Translations under genes and position numbers: made by a program | Source: Archangium violaceum | Lineage (GTDB): Bacteria > Myxococcota > Myxococcia > Myxococcales > Myxococcaceae | DNA length: 64,000 bases | Assembly (NCBI RefSeq): GCF_016887565.1 | Contig: NZ_CP069396.1 | Location: forward strand, 5,686,001-5,750,000 | Direction: 5' to 3' | In this document: piece after piece, positions 17,111 to 25,196 of the stretch | Layout of the letters: each line of letters opens with the position of its first letter | How positions within the stretch are numbered: position 1 is the first letter of the stretch | The notes under the pieces: generated by a model | Seen by the model: the letters and a program-made list of their open reading frames with translations, nothing else | Database searches by the model: none | What the model was told of the DNA's origin: nothing

Positions 17111-19414
17111 TCAGCTCGTCGCTGTCCAGGTACCACTCACGAGTTGGCTTCTGATGAACAGGACCTGGAGCGTCCATCCGCCAGCGTCGTGGTACACGGT
17201 ATTGATGTAGATGTACCACCTGCCGCCGGACTGGTAGAAGTAGGTCTCCTGTCCGTGCGAGTCGTCCTTGTGGGTGGGGAGCGAAAAGCCGGCGAGGACC
17301 GGGACCCAATCCGCTGTGGAGTAACTCGTCTGGTAATGGGTCCGGCCACTCCCCGAGTAGTTCTCGCACCTCATGAACTGCTGACCATTGAGTCGGATCC
17401 CTCCGACCACATCCAAGGCCGCCGCGGGATCCATTGTCCCGATACCCACCTTGCCGTCACTCCGGACCGTGAGGACCCGGCTTCCAGACATGTCTTGGAT
17501 CCGGAGCAGATCCTCATTCGCTGGCGTCTTGTCGACGTTGGGGTAGAGATTGATGGGGCCGTAGCTCTTGATCGCACCGTCGACCCGCAGGTCCCCACCC
17601 GTGATGTGCAGCCTCTCCGCCGGGCCCGTCGTGCCGATGCCGACGTTCCCCGCGGTGTTCAGCACCACCTGTGCATGGCCGCCGTTGGTGAAGAACGAGA
17701 GGTTGTGGTTCGACCGGGTTCCCAGCCAGCCTCCCGCGCCGCTGACATAGCTCGAGACCTTCACGGTCCCGTCGGTGTGGGTGATTCCATACGACCCCGA
17801 CCCCGTATGCACCTCGAGCTTGTCCGCCGGGCTCGTCGTGCCGATGCCGAGGCTCCCCGAGTTGATGCTGAGGTTCCCCGAGTTGATGCTGAGGTTCCCC
17901 GCGGTGTTCAGCACCACCTGTGCAGGGCCGTTGTTGGTGAAGAGCGAGAGGTTGTGGTTCGACTGGGTCCCCAGCCAGCCTCCCGCGCTGTTGAGATAGC
18001 TCGAGACCTTCACGGTCCCATCGGTGTGGGTGATTCCATACGATCCCGACCCCGTATGCACCTCGAGCGTCTCGCTCGGACTGGTCGTGCCAAGGCCCAG
18101 CTTGCCGTTGCTGGTGCCGGTCATGACCACGTTCCCGTTCATGTCCCGGAGCCGGAGCAGGTCCTCGTTGGCTGGTGTCTTGTCGGTGTTCGGCTGGAAA
18201 TCGATCGGGCCCCAGCTCTTGTACTGGCCGTCGACGCGCAGGTTCCCCCCGTTCGCGACGTGCAGTTGCTCCTCGGGGGCCGTCGTGTTGACTCCCACCC
18301 GGTAGAGCACGTTGTTCTGATAGAACATGGGCAGCTTCTGGATGGGCAGCTGCGCCTCCCCATCCGGATGGTCCGGGAAGTCCTCGTACCGCAGGTGCAG
18401 CGTCGTCTGTCCCGTCGCGTACTCCGTGACGATGTTGGAGATGGGGATCTCCAGGCTCTCGCCCGGGGCCAGGCGGGTCTTGCCGGCCATGGGGGTGAGC
18501 GTCCAACGATTCGAGTCATCGGGCCCGCTGACCTGCCAGCTCCCGTGGCCGGACCAGCTCGTGTTGATGCCAGAGCCGTCCTCCTTTCCGGGCAGATAGA
18601 AGGCGTGCACGTGGCTGTCGGCCGAGAGTGCCCAGCGGTCGTTGTTACTGCTCGACGTGTCGAAGAAGAGCACGAGCTGGGTGGGGCTGTCGCTGCCCGA
18701 TGGGCTCAGGGTGATGGCGTCCTGGCTCGTGTTCACCAGCCGCACCACCAGCAGGTTCTTGGAGGTGCCGTCGTTGGCGACGACGTTGGGGGTGCTGAAG
18801 GACGCGTAGAGGGGCAGGGGGCTCGCGGCGGCGTTGCTCGGAGGACTCACGATGTCGAACGTCCTTTGCTCGGTCAGTTGATAGGGATTGTCCTGTCCAG
18901 GGATGAAAATCGGGGACGAGGAGTTTTCGAACTTCACGACGGAGGACGATTTACTCCAGGTGAAGGTCGCCACGCTGGAGCGCTCGCCACCCCGCGAGGT
19001 AGCGCCGATGTTCGTGACGTTCAAGGCCAGGGGGCTCTGCGGATTGATGCGCAGAGTGCTCTTGCTGAGCAGGTACAGGGACACTCCGGCCTTGGAGTCG
19101 CTCGCGTCCGTCGGGTGCTGCACGCAGGCGAAGGACCATTGCGCCGTGTCACTCACCTTGATGCCGCTGGCCCCAGCGATCGCGTTCGGGTCGAAGTAGA
19201 GCTCGAAGTGGTGATTGCTGGCGCTCGCGACCGGGTTCGTCTGTGGCTCCAGGATGATCGTCACCCCTGGATTCGCCAGGCACTGGACCAGCACCGTCAC
19301 GGTGTCCGCCGCGTTGGGCTTGTCCGTGATGAGGATCTGGTTCGCGAGGGGTTGATCCTGCCCCTGCAATGGCCAGGAGAAGTCGAAGGCGAAGGCTTGA
19401 ATGGGTGTCGTCAT
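17111..19414 (-). CDS. Phage tail-fibre-like repeat protein, copy 2 (767 aa)
   Basis: Paralogue of the protein at 10505-12742. The N-terminal 340 residues and first fibre repeats are almost identical, including MTTPIQAFAFDFSWPLQGQ. Copy 2 has an extra fibre module, so GSGSYGITHTDGTVKVSSY occurs twice 249 bases apart, and a 21-base tandem repeat near 17861-17901 (INSGNLSINSGSLGIG). The last 100 residues differ from copy 1 but keep the same outline (YSTADWVPVLAGFSL to VLFIRSQLV), so the tip has been replaced or has diverged fast. The ATG at 19414 corresponds to that of copy 1. A second possible start at 19699, with the 1350-aa gene's ribosome site, would add 95 residues in frame (862 aa). Confidence 0.72.
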   Translation of the reverse strand: MTTPIQAFAFDFSWPLQGQDQPLANQILITDKPNAADTVTVLVQCLANPGVTIILEPQTNPVASASNHHFELYFDPNAIAGASGIKVSDTAQWSFACVQHPTDASDSKAGVSLYLLSKSTLRINPQSPLALNVTNIGATSRGGERSSVATFTWSKSSSVVKFENSSSPIFIPGQDNPYQLTEQRTFDIVSPPSNAAASPLPLYASFSTPNVVANDGTSKNLLVVRLVNTSQDAITLSPSGSDSPTQLVLFFDTSSSNNDRWALSADSHVHAFYLPGKEDGSGINTSWSGHGSWQVSGPDDSNRWTLTPMAGKTRLAPGESLEIPISNIVTEYATGQTTLHLRYEDFPDHPDGEAQLPIQKLPMFYQNNVLYRVGVNTTAPEEQLHVANGGNLRVDGQYKSWGPIDFQPNTDKTPANEDLLRLRDMNGNVVMTGTSNGKLGLGTTSPSETLEVHTGSGSYGITHTDGTVKVSSYLNSAGGWLGTQSNHNLSLFTNNGPAQVVLNTAGNLSINSGNLSINSGSLGIGTTSPADKLEVHTGSGSYGITHTDGTVKVSSYVSGAGGWLGTRSNHNLSFFTNGGHAQVVLNTAGNVGIGTTGPAERLHITGGDLRVDGAIKSYGPINLYPNVDKTPANEDLLRIQDMSGSRVLTVRSDGKVGIGTMDPAAALDVVGGIRLNGQQFMRCENYSGSGRTHYQTSYSTADWVPVLAGFSLPTHKDDSHGQETYFYQSGGRWYIYINTVYHDAGGWTLQVLFIRSQLVSGTWTATS

Positions 19415-19699
19415 TCTCGAGTCCCGTTTCCGCTGGTCTCCGTGCTGGACAGCTTCAGCCACCCCTCGCAGAGGAGCTGCTCCCCCGCGAAGCGGGCCGT
19501 CGTGTCGGGGGGCGTGAAGTTGGCCGACTCCAGCCAGTTGCCGCCCATCATGAGTGGCGCGGACAGGAACGTCACCTCCAGCGCGGCGATGGCGCCGGCA
19601 TACTGATCCGACGGGACTCCGATGGCCTTCGTCGGCAGGACGCCGCTCGTTGCGTGGACCTGCCCGCGCGGATCCACCAGCAAGGCCAGCGGAGTGCAT
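19411..19699 (-). pseudogene. Deleted relic of the 1350-aa gene
   Basis: Only the ribosome site, ATG and two to three codons of the 1350-aa gene remain, joined out of frame to its last ~100 codons (LLVDPRGQVHATSGVLPTK onwards to SGNGTRE). The C-terminal piece has a second internal deletion (SAPLM joined directly to MGGNWLESANF). The relic's frame ends in the ATGA that overlaps the start of fibre copy 2. Because the junction changes frame, translation from the preserved ATG at 19699 does not make this relic; it runs instead into the fibre-like gene. Confidence 0.8.
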
Positions 19700-19856
19700 G
19701 GATTTCCTTCCCGGGCCGCACCGGGACACGAATGAGCGTGGCGTGGAGCGGCGTCTGGGTAATAGAAATTCTCAACGTCCTTTTGCGTCAAGGACAAAGG
19801 CGAAAAACCATGAATGCCGTGAAAATTTGCAAAGCTGATACACGTGTCTGTGTCGC

Positions 19857-19901
19857 CTGACGTGTCAACCGGCTCCGCGGATGTGTCGGCCGACATGTCA
19901 A
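19857..19901. promoter_or_regulatory. Two TGACRTGTCA palindromes upstream of unit 2
   Basis: CTGACGTGTCAA (19857-19868) and CCGACATGTCAA (19890-19901) are 33 bases apart, the same spacing as at 16950-16994, and about 160-200 bases before the ATG at 19699. The TATAAC seen in unit 1 is changed to TATCAG here, so unit 2 may be expressed less or differently. Confidence 0.5.
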
Positions 19902-19993
19902 CCGCGCAGTCAGGGTGACGGACTTGTTGCGGACGAGGTGATCCGACCCTTTACTGAGGTCGAAGCCCCCCAGCCCAGAAGACGAGCCGTCAC

Positions 19994-21109
19994 GTGCGTA
20001 CCCTGTTCCACAAGAGAGTCGTCCCCGTCGTCGTGTTCCTCTCCTCGATGCCGTTGCTCTCCGCGCGGGCAGAGGAGAAGGGGGAGGAGGTCGTCAACCT
20101 GAAAAAGGAGGGGGCCGTCAATTTCAGGGCCACGCTCGGTACGATCAGCCGTCTCTACCGGCAGATGGAGTACGAGCAGGCGTTCGATCAAATCCAGCTC
20201 GCGCGTCAGAGCCCGCTGGGAACGTCCGAGCTGGCCGTCCTGTCCCTCTACGAGGGCATCGTCTTGTATGACATGGGAAAGCACGTGGAGTCTGGCGATG
20301 CCTTCCAGATGGCGCTGCTGATCCGGGAGGATGCGAGGCTTCCCGAGCAGGTCGCCCCCAAGATCCAGAGTCACTTCGAGGCCTTCCGGCGAAGGCTCCA
20401 GGAGGAGCTGACCTCCGCTGACGAGGCGCGCCCCGCCGCGGTGAAGGCTCCGTCGGATTGCCCCTCCGCGCGCATCGCGATCACGGGCAGAACCTTGAAG
20501 GCACAGCAACTGTGGCGCCTGGCCGTGATGGAGCGAATGCTGTGCTTGAAAGGGATTCGTGGAGGCAAGGTGGCCGAGACCTTGTCGGACTTGAAGACCC
20601 GGATCACGGAAGCGGGGACGGGCACCGAGTGGATGCGCGTGGGTCAGGAGATCGACCGGATCGCCCACCTGTACGCGGTCTACCCGTCCAACGAGGACTG
20701 GCGCATGGCGAAGTCCTCCGTGCCCGAGGAGCTCTGGGAGCTCGGGGACGAGGAGCAGGATGTGCCTCTGCCCGAAGCCCCCATCTTGCCCGTGGTGAGC
20801 TTGCCGTCCCAGCAGGCACCGACGAATCTGTTCGGGTGCCGCGCGGCCGTCGCCGTTGAGTGCGAACGGCTCATGCGGCGGTTGCTGCTCCTCCAGAACC
20901 AGATCCCCAGCATGAAGGCCGCGAACCGGAGCGCCGCGAGGAAGGAGCTGTTCCTCCTGGGTCAGCGGGTCCGGGAGGCCGGCTTCAGCGACAACTTGGC
21001 GGAGGCCGCTGAAGACATCGACGCCTGGCCGGGGAAGTGGAGCGAAGCCGACGCCGCGGTCCCTGCTCCCGCCGGGGGAGCCCCCCTCCTCAATCCTCCA
21101 GGAGGTTGA
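19994..21109 (+). CDS. Exported TPR-like protein of unknown function
   Basis: A 371-aa protein starting with GTG at 19994. Its signal peptide has a positive start (MRTLFHKR), a hydrophobic core and a likely cleavage at SARA-EE. Residues 50-150 contain helix pairs (YRQMEYEQAFDQIQLA, LYEGIVLYDMGKHVESGDAF) that look like tetratricopeptide repeats. The remainder is helical, with scattered Cys (ECERLMRRLLLLQNQ region). It probably sits in the periplasm. Its last 20 bases overlap the 3' end of the convergent kinase gene. The gene is divergent from the fibre unit, so its promoter lies in the 19900-19990 stretch that also holds the unit-2 palindromes. No family beyond TPR-like is recognised. Confidence 0.7.
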   Translation: MRTLFHKRVVPVVVFLSSMPLLSARAEEKGEEVVNLKKEGAVNFRATLGTISRLYRQMEYEQAFDQIQLARQSPLGTSELAVLSLYEGIVLYDMGKHVESGDAFQMALLIREDARLPEQVAPKIQSHFEAFRRRLQEELTSADEARPAAVKAPSDCPSARIAITGRTLKAQQLWRLAVMERMLCLKGIRGGKVAETLSDLKTRITEAGTGTEWMRVGQEIDRIAHLYAVYPSNEDWRMAKSSVPEELWELGDEEQDVPLPEAPILPVVSLPSQQAPTNLFGCRAAVAVECERLMRRLLLLQNQIPSMKAANRSAARKELFLLGQRVREAGFSDNLAEAAEDIDAWPGKWSEADAAVPAPAGGAPLLNPPGG

Positions 21110-22886
21110 TCTTCTCGAGGCTGTTCTGTCCGGCCTTGACGTCGACGACGAGCAGCTTCTCCTTGGGAATGCTCGGGTTGACCAGCTTCACGGTGTGAGG
21201 CCCCGCGGGCAACTCCAGGGGGCGCAGGGGGGTGTCTCCCATCCTCTTGCCGTCGACGTAGACGGTGGCGTAGGGCCGGACGCGCAGCTCCAGGGTGCCC
21301 TTGAACGCGCCCCTGGATGTCCCTGGAGCGGGCTGCTTGGGTTTAACGGGCGAGCGCTCCTGAGCCGGTTGCTCCGCGGGCACCGGCTCGGGGGCAACCG
21401 CGAGCCCCGTGTCTGGCTCATCGGCCTCGGGGCTTGGCGGAAGGCCCGTTTCGGGCGGCTTGGCGAGTGCCACCGTCGGCTGGGCTCGCGGGAGCTCCGC
21501 CGCGAGCGCGGTCCCCTGAACCTCTGGCTGGGCGCACGTCTTCGAGGACACCACGCCGCCGCCCGCCACGACCATCAGGCCACCCAGCAGGGTGGGTACC
21601 CACCGGTTCGAGGACCGGGGCTTCTCCGCCGACATGACGGGGCGCCACACGGGGGAGTCCGCCCGTGTCGGCCGCTGCTCCTGGTGGTCCACGTCGACGG
21701 GCGGCGGGGTGGGCCGGCGGGACGCGGCGGGAATCCGCGCCTGGACGGTCATCGGCTCGCGCTCGAGGCGCCGGGGCGGAGGTGTGACGAGGGCCCTGGG
21801 TTCCTCCTCTTTCGGCGCCTGGGGCGCGCGCTGGTTCGCCGTCACCGCCTCGTTCGAGGACGGGGCGGGACGCTTCCTGACGAGGAACGGTGGCTCGGCG
21901 AGTGAAGCCGGAGGTGGGGGCGTGAGCGCCGGAGGGAGGGGCTGCGAGAGGGCGGGGAGCTCCGGGTTCGTGGAGGTCTGGTGGATGAGCTGGGCCACCT
22001 GCTGCGTCATCACGGGCCTGCCGACGGAGACGATGAAGGCCTCCAGGTCGGCCTGGAGGGCATGGCAGTCCGGGTAGCGTTGCTCGCGCTCCTTGGCGAG
22101 CGCCTTGCTGAGAATCCGCCGCAGGGGCTGGGGGAGGTCCGGACGGTGCTTGGCCGCCGGGATGGGCTGCTCGTAGAGGATGGCCTGCATCAGCCCGGCG
22201 TCCGACGCCGCGGCGTACGGCCGCTGGCCCGTGAGCAGCTCGTAGAGCACCACCCCGAGCGCGTACACGTCCGCGCGCCGGTCCAGCTCCTTGGCGCGCA
22301 GCTGTTCGGGCGGCATGTACGCGAGCTTGCCCTTGATGACGCCGCTCTCCGTCTTGTGGCTCTGTCCGGCGGCCTTGGCGATGCCGAAGTCCACCACCTT
22401 CACCGCGCCCTGCCGGGATAGCAGGATGTTGTCCGAGCTGACGTCGCGGTGGATGAGGCCCATCGGCGCGCCCGTCTCGGGGTCGGTGAAGTCATGGGCG
22501 AAGGCGAGCCCCTCGCAGGCATGGGCGATGAGCCGGGCGCACACGGTGGGGGGAAGGGACAGTCCCTGGGCGGCGGCGCGCTTGATGAGCGTGCGCAGAC
22601 TGGGCCCGTCGATGTACTCCATGGCCAGGAAGTAGGTGCCCTCGGACTCGCCGAAGTCGAAGATCTGCACGATGTTCGGGTGCGTGAGCCGGGCGGCGAG
22701 CCGGGCCTCGGACAGGAACATCTGGACGAAGGAGGTCTCCTCGGCCAGCTCGGGCAGGATGCGCTTGAGGACCAGGGTCTTCTCGAAGCCCATGGGTCCC
22801 GCGGCCTTGGCGAGGAACACCTCGGCCATTCCGCCCGAGGCAAGCTTGCGCACCAATTGGTATTTCCCGACGTGTTGCTGTGTCAC
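21090..22886 (-). CDS. Membrane Ser/Thr protein kinase with C-terminal PEGA domain
   Basis: A 598-aa Hanks-type kinase. Visible parts are the glycine loop ASGGMAEVF (17-25), Lys41, Glu60, the catalytic loop HRDVSSDN (146-153), DFG (166-168) and YMPPEQL in the activation segment, so all catalytic residues are present. HRDVSSDN in place of HRDLKPEN is common in myxobacterial kinases. A Pro-rich linker (310-425) is followed by one membrane helix (WVPTLLGGLMVVAGGGVV, about 429-446). A PEGA domain (about 525-598, VYVDGKRMGDTPLRPLELPAG) would be on the outer face. The start is GTG. It should phosphorylate cytosolic targets in response to an envelope signal. It overlaps the TPR-like gene tail to tail, perhaps a functional link. 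Confidence 0.93.
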   Translation of the reverse strand: MTQQHVGKYQLVRKLASGGMAEVFLAKAAGPMGFEKTLVLKRILPELAEETSFVQMFLSEARLAARLTHPNIVQIFDFGESEGTYFLAMEYIDGPSLRTLIKRAAAQGLSLPPTVCARLIAHACEGLAFAHDFTDPETGAPMGLIHRDVSSDNILLSRQGAVKVVDFGIAKAAGQSHKTESGVIKGKLAYMPPEQLRAKELDRRADVYALGVVLYELLTGQRPYAAASDAGLMQAILYEQPIPAAKHRPDLPQPLRRILSKALAKEREQRYPDCHALQADLEAFIVSVGRPVMTQQVAQLIHQTSTNPELPALSQPLPPALTPPPPASLAEPPFLVRKRPAPSSNEAVTANQRAPQAPKEEEPRALVTPPPRRLEREPMTVQARIPAASRRPTPPPVDVDHQEQRPTRADSPVWRPVMSAEKPRSSNRWVPTLLGGLMVVAGGGVVSSKTCAQPEVQGTALAAELPRAQPTVALAKPPETGLPPSPEADEPDTGLAVAPEPVPAEQPAQERSPVKPKQPAPGTSRGAFKGTLELRVRPYATVYVDGKRMGDTPLRPLELPAGPHTVKLVNPSIPKEKLLVVDVKAGQNSLEKINLLED

Positions 22887-23051
22887 GAGCCGGCCCTCTT
22901 CCCAACGTGTCAGGAGGTGGGCGTTGGATATCAGGTGGGCTTCGGCTTGTCGTGATCCTACCGCCGGGTCCTTTCCCGAGTGGTAGGAGCGGGCCGATTC
23001 CGTTCAACGACACGGCAAGACAGGAAGTCAGGCCAAAAATGAAAGCCATGT

Positions 23052-23126
23052 TGCCTTGAGAACGGACGGCACCTTCGTGTGCATCAGCGCCACGAGGTGC
23101 TCGGCCAGAGTGCTGTAGTGCTCACG
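23052..23126 (-). pseudogene. Relic of the putative immunity gene (25675-27012 family)
   Basis: The minus strand encodes REHYSTLAEHLVALMHTKV followed by PSVLKAT. This clearly resembles QQYSLYAEHLVALLHSEVPS near the C-terminus of the 445-aa protein at 25675-27012. The match stops abruptly on both sides and there is no usable start, so it is a gene fragment. It forms the upstream region of the lipoprotein gene at 23133. Confidence 0.6.
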
Positions 23127-23132
23127 AAAAAC

Positions 23133-23519
23133 ATGAATTGTGCCCTTCGTCTCGGGGCGGCTGTGCTGTGGGGCGTTCTCGCGTCGGGTTGCTCGGCAGG
23201 AACTGCTGCTCTGGGCCCGGCGGACTGCCGGCCGGGAGACTCCACCATGACCTGCTGCATCAAGAAGCACCCTCTTGACCCGGTAGGGGCCTGTGGCGCC
23301 TCGCCCTCAGAGGTCGAGCAGGTGCTACGAGCCGTGCGCGCCGACGAGGACGAGGACGATTTCGCCAACAACGCATCCCTGCCTGAGTGGAAGCAGGAGT
23401 GCATCCGGTTGTACGTGAGGTGCCAGAATCGCGGATGGACGGGCAAGTGTGACGATTGCTTGCGGTACTGTGAGGGTCAGCATGATTGGCCCCGCGATTG
23501 GTGCCATCCCCGGGAGTAA
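23133..23519 (+). CDS. Small Cys-rich lipoprotein
   Basis: A 128-aa predicted lipoprotein. The start at 23133 gives a signal peptide with the lipobox ASGC (residues 16-19). The mature part contains ten or more cysteines (CRPGDSTMTCCIKKHPLDP; CIRLYVRCQNRGWTGKCDDC LRYCEG), which suggests a disulfide-stabilised outer-membrane or secreted protein. It resembles small paralogous lipoprotein/DUF6310-like families of myxobacteria often found next to DUSAM-type proteins; that assignment is from memory and not certain. The next gene starts 11 bases downstream, so the two form an operon. Its role may be in kin or competitor interaction, by association only. Confidence 0.72.
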   Translation: MNCALRLGAAVLWGVLASGCSAGTAALGPADCRPGDSTMTCCIKKHPLDPVGACGASPSEVEQVLRAVRADEDEDDFANNASLPEWKQECIRLYVRCQNRGWTGKCDDCLRYCEGQHDWPRDWCHPRE

Positions 23520-23530
23520 GGCGAGGAATC

Positions 23531-24319
23531 ATGTCCGAAAAAATCGATTGGGGCCCTATCAGGGACTTGGCGCAAAGAGTGCTTGAACGTAGCGAGCCGC
23601 TGGAGCTTTCAGCAGATACCCGAGCCCTGCTGTTCAAGAGTGCCCGAGAGGTGGCCATCAGCCAGCAGGACGCGGAAGATGCTTTGCGCAGTCTGCCCGC
23701 TGCAACGACCCTGCTACGGGAGATCCGCCAACGCATCCGGGAAGGGTCGAAGCGACTCGGCAAGGCTCAAGACCGGGTGGACGAACTCCAGCAGAAAGGG
23801 GACCTCGACGGGGCACAGCAAGTCATGCGCGACGTGCTCGCCGTGGAGGTCGTTCCCCTCTACCGGGAGCAGGCCGAAAGAACCCTTGAGAGGTTTGCCG
23901 GGCTTGCGGAGGTGCGCGCAACCGGGCGGCTCAATCCGGACCTGCCCGACCGAGATCAACTCGCCGTTCTCACGCAGCGCATCCAGCAGGGGCACGCCCT
24001 GGAACTCACGGACGACTTGCGCGCCCTTCTACGCCGGACTGCTCCCATGGCAGCTGTCAGCGAAGCCGAGACCGAAGAAGCCCTCAAGAGCCCGGAAGGC
24101 GCCGAGGCCCTCATGGGGATGATTCTCTCGCGCTTCCAGAAGGGGGAGCGCCGATTCCTGCGCTCGATGTACCGGATGACGAGCCTCCGAGACGCGGGCG
24201 ATCTCGAAGGTGCGCGTCAGCAGATGCGCGACGTGCTGGCCGTGGAGGTCGTGCCGCTATACCGCGAGATGGCCGAGGAGCAGCTAAGGGGCCTCGACAG
24301 ACCGCCCCCGGAGTCGTAA
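23531..24319 (+). CDS. DUSAM-domain protein with two tandem repeats
   Basis: A 262-aa cytosolic, helical protein starting at 23531 (GAGGA five bases upstream). It contains two related halves of about 130 residues, each with a 'LELTDDLRALL'-type segment and ending in the near-identical string QQVMRDVLAVEVVPLYRE / QQMRDVLAVEVVPLYRE. This arrangement and the start MSEKIDWGPI match the myxobacterial DUSAM domain, whose function is unknown. It is co-transcribed with the Cys-rich lipoprotein. A protective (immunity-like) or regulatory partner role is possible but rests only on gene pairing. Confidence 0.82.
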   Translation: MSEKIDWGPIRDLAQRVLERSEPLELSADTRALLFKSAREVAISQQDAEDALRSLPAATTLLREIRQRIREGSKRLGKAQDRVDELQQKGDLDGAQQVMRDVLAVEVVPLYREQAERTLERFAGLAEVRATGRLNPDLPDRDQLAVLTQRIQQGHALELTDDLRALLRRTAPMAAVSEAETEEALKSPEGAEALMGMILSRFQKGERRFLRSMYRMTSLRDAGDLEGARQQMRDVLAVEVVPLYREMAEEQLRGLDRPPPES

Positions 24320-24331
24320 TCGCTCGGGAGC

Positions 24332-24356
24332 AACTGGTCTGACTGTCAGACCAGTT
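24332..24356 (+). terminator. Hairpin after the DUSAM-like gene
   Basis: AACTGGTCTGAC and GTCAGACCAGTT form a perfect inverted repeat around a single T, 13 bases after the stop. There is no T-run. It shares GGGAGCAACTGGTC with the hairpin at 17068-17094. Confidence 0.5.
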
Positions 24357-24556
24357 CGTCCGGAACGCGCCCGGAAGGTGCCCCTTCCTTTCATGCAAGA
24401 GCACCCCTGAAAGAACTGACTCCAGCTGGCTTGGGGCCGACGGAGTACCTGTCTTGAGCGAGCCGCCATGCACTGCCGGGTGGGAGGTGTGGTAGAGGCC
24501 CACTTCTCCGGTCTCATCCACGTCCCTGGAGGTTCCCGCACTCACGAGCCCGGGCC

Positions 24557-24754
24557 TCATCGTCCCCTGAAGAGAACCCGGCTCAGCACCGTGAGCATGA
24601 GGGTGATGGCCGTGGCCCCCAATGAGGCTGCGTTCACCCCTGTCCGAAGCAGCAGCACGGCGGAGAAGGTCGCACCGAACATCTGTGCGAGGCCCAGGAT
24701 GATGCGCAAGACAGCGGCCAGCCGACTCGCACGGGGCTGGCCTTCGCGATTCAC
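24557..24754 (-). CDS. Small two-helix membrane protein coupled to arsC
   Basis: A 65-aa protein with two hydrophobic segments (LAAVLRIILGLAQMFGATFSA, about 12-32, and SLGATAITLMLTVLSRVLF, about 44-62) and basic ends. Its ATG overlaps the stop of arsC by four bases, so it is very probably translated with arsC. No family is recognised. Its position suggests a membrane role linked to arsenic handling, but it is far too small to be one of the known arsenite pumps (ArsB, Acr3). About 200 bases beyond it hold nothing recognisable. Confidence 0.65.
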   Translation of the reverse strand: MNREGQPRASRLAAVLRIILGLAQMFGATFSAVLLLRTGVNAASLGATAITLMLTVLSRVLFRGR

Positions 24755-25149
24755 GTCCAGCCTTCCCGGGCCAGCAGCTCCGACACGCGGGAGCGCACCT
24801 CATCGCGAATCTGCCGGACCCGCTCCACGGGCTTGCCCTTGGGGTCCTCCAGCGGCCAATCCTCGCGCACGAGGCCTGGCACGTAGGGGCAGGCTTCGCC
24901 GCACCCCATGGTGATGAGCATGGAAGCCCCCTGCGCCAGCTCGTCGGTGAGCCGCTGGGGTTTCGCGCCCGACACGTCGATGCCCACCTCGGCCATGGCC
25001 GCTCGCACCTCGGGGTGGACACGCTCACCGGGCTGAGTACCAGCGGAGAGGGCTCGGGCGGTGGCGGGATTGGCCAGCGCGTTGAAGAAGGCGGCGGCCA
25101 TTTGCGAGCGCCCGGCGTTGTGGACACAGGCGAAGATGACGGTCTTCAT
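24751..25149 (-). CDS. arsC: Arsenate reductase, low-molecular-weight phosphatase type
   Basis: A 132-aa cytosolic enzyme predicted to reduce arsenate to arsenite. The start at 25149 gives MKTVIFACVHNAGRSQMAA, with the catalytic P-loop CVHNAGRS (Cys8, Arg14) close to the N-terminus as usual for the family. A second redox pair is CGEAC in the loop TMGCGEACPY, consistent with a thiol relay through thioredoxin or a similar reductant. The length is normal. It is the second gene after arsR (47 bases apart) and overlaps the small membrane protein gene. Expression is probably controlled by the ArsR operator at 25562-25585. No arsenite efflux gene is in the window. Confidence 0.9.
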   Translation of the reverse strand: MKTVIFACVHNAGRSQMAAAFFNALANPATARALSAGTQPGERVHPEVRAAMAEVGIDVSGAKPQRLTDELAQGASMLITMGCGEACPYVPGLVREDWPLEDPKGKPVERVRQIRDEVRSRVSELLAREGWT

Positions 25150-25196
25150 GGAGTCACCAGGGTCGAGAGGAAGAAGTCTGAAGGGAAGCCCGAAGC

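Larger units (their letters stand above)
17111..19940. repeat. Segmental duplication of the tail-fibre unit (partner 10505-17040)
   Basis: The leader, the first codons of the 1350-aa gene, part of its last codons and the fibre-like gene of the unit at 10505-17040 are present again here in the same order and strand. Aligned by eye, the second copy lacks about 3.7 kb of the 1350-aa gene plus a further ~105 bases near its 3' end. Both copies keep the paired TGACRTGTCA palindromes 33 bases apart. Confidence 0.8.

Noticed and set aside
17861-17902. Tandem 21-base repeat as a CRISPR or satellite
   Set aside because: Two in-frame copies within fibre-like coding repeats; no spacers.
17036-19606. 856-aa plus-strand open frame opposite fibre copy 2
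   Set aside because: Same shadow effect; repeats in it merely mirror the fibre repeats.
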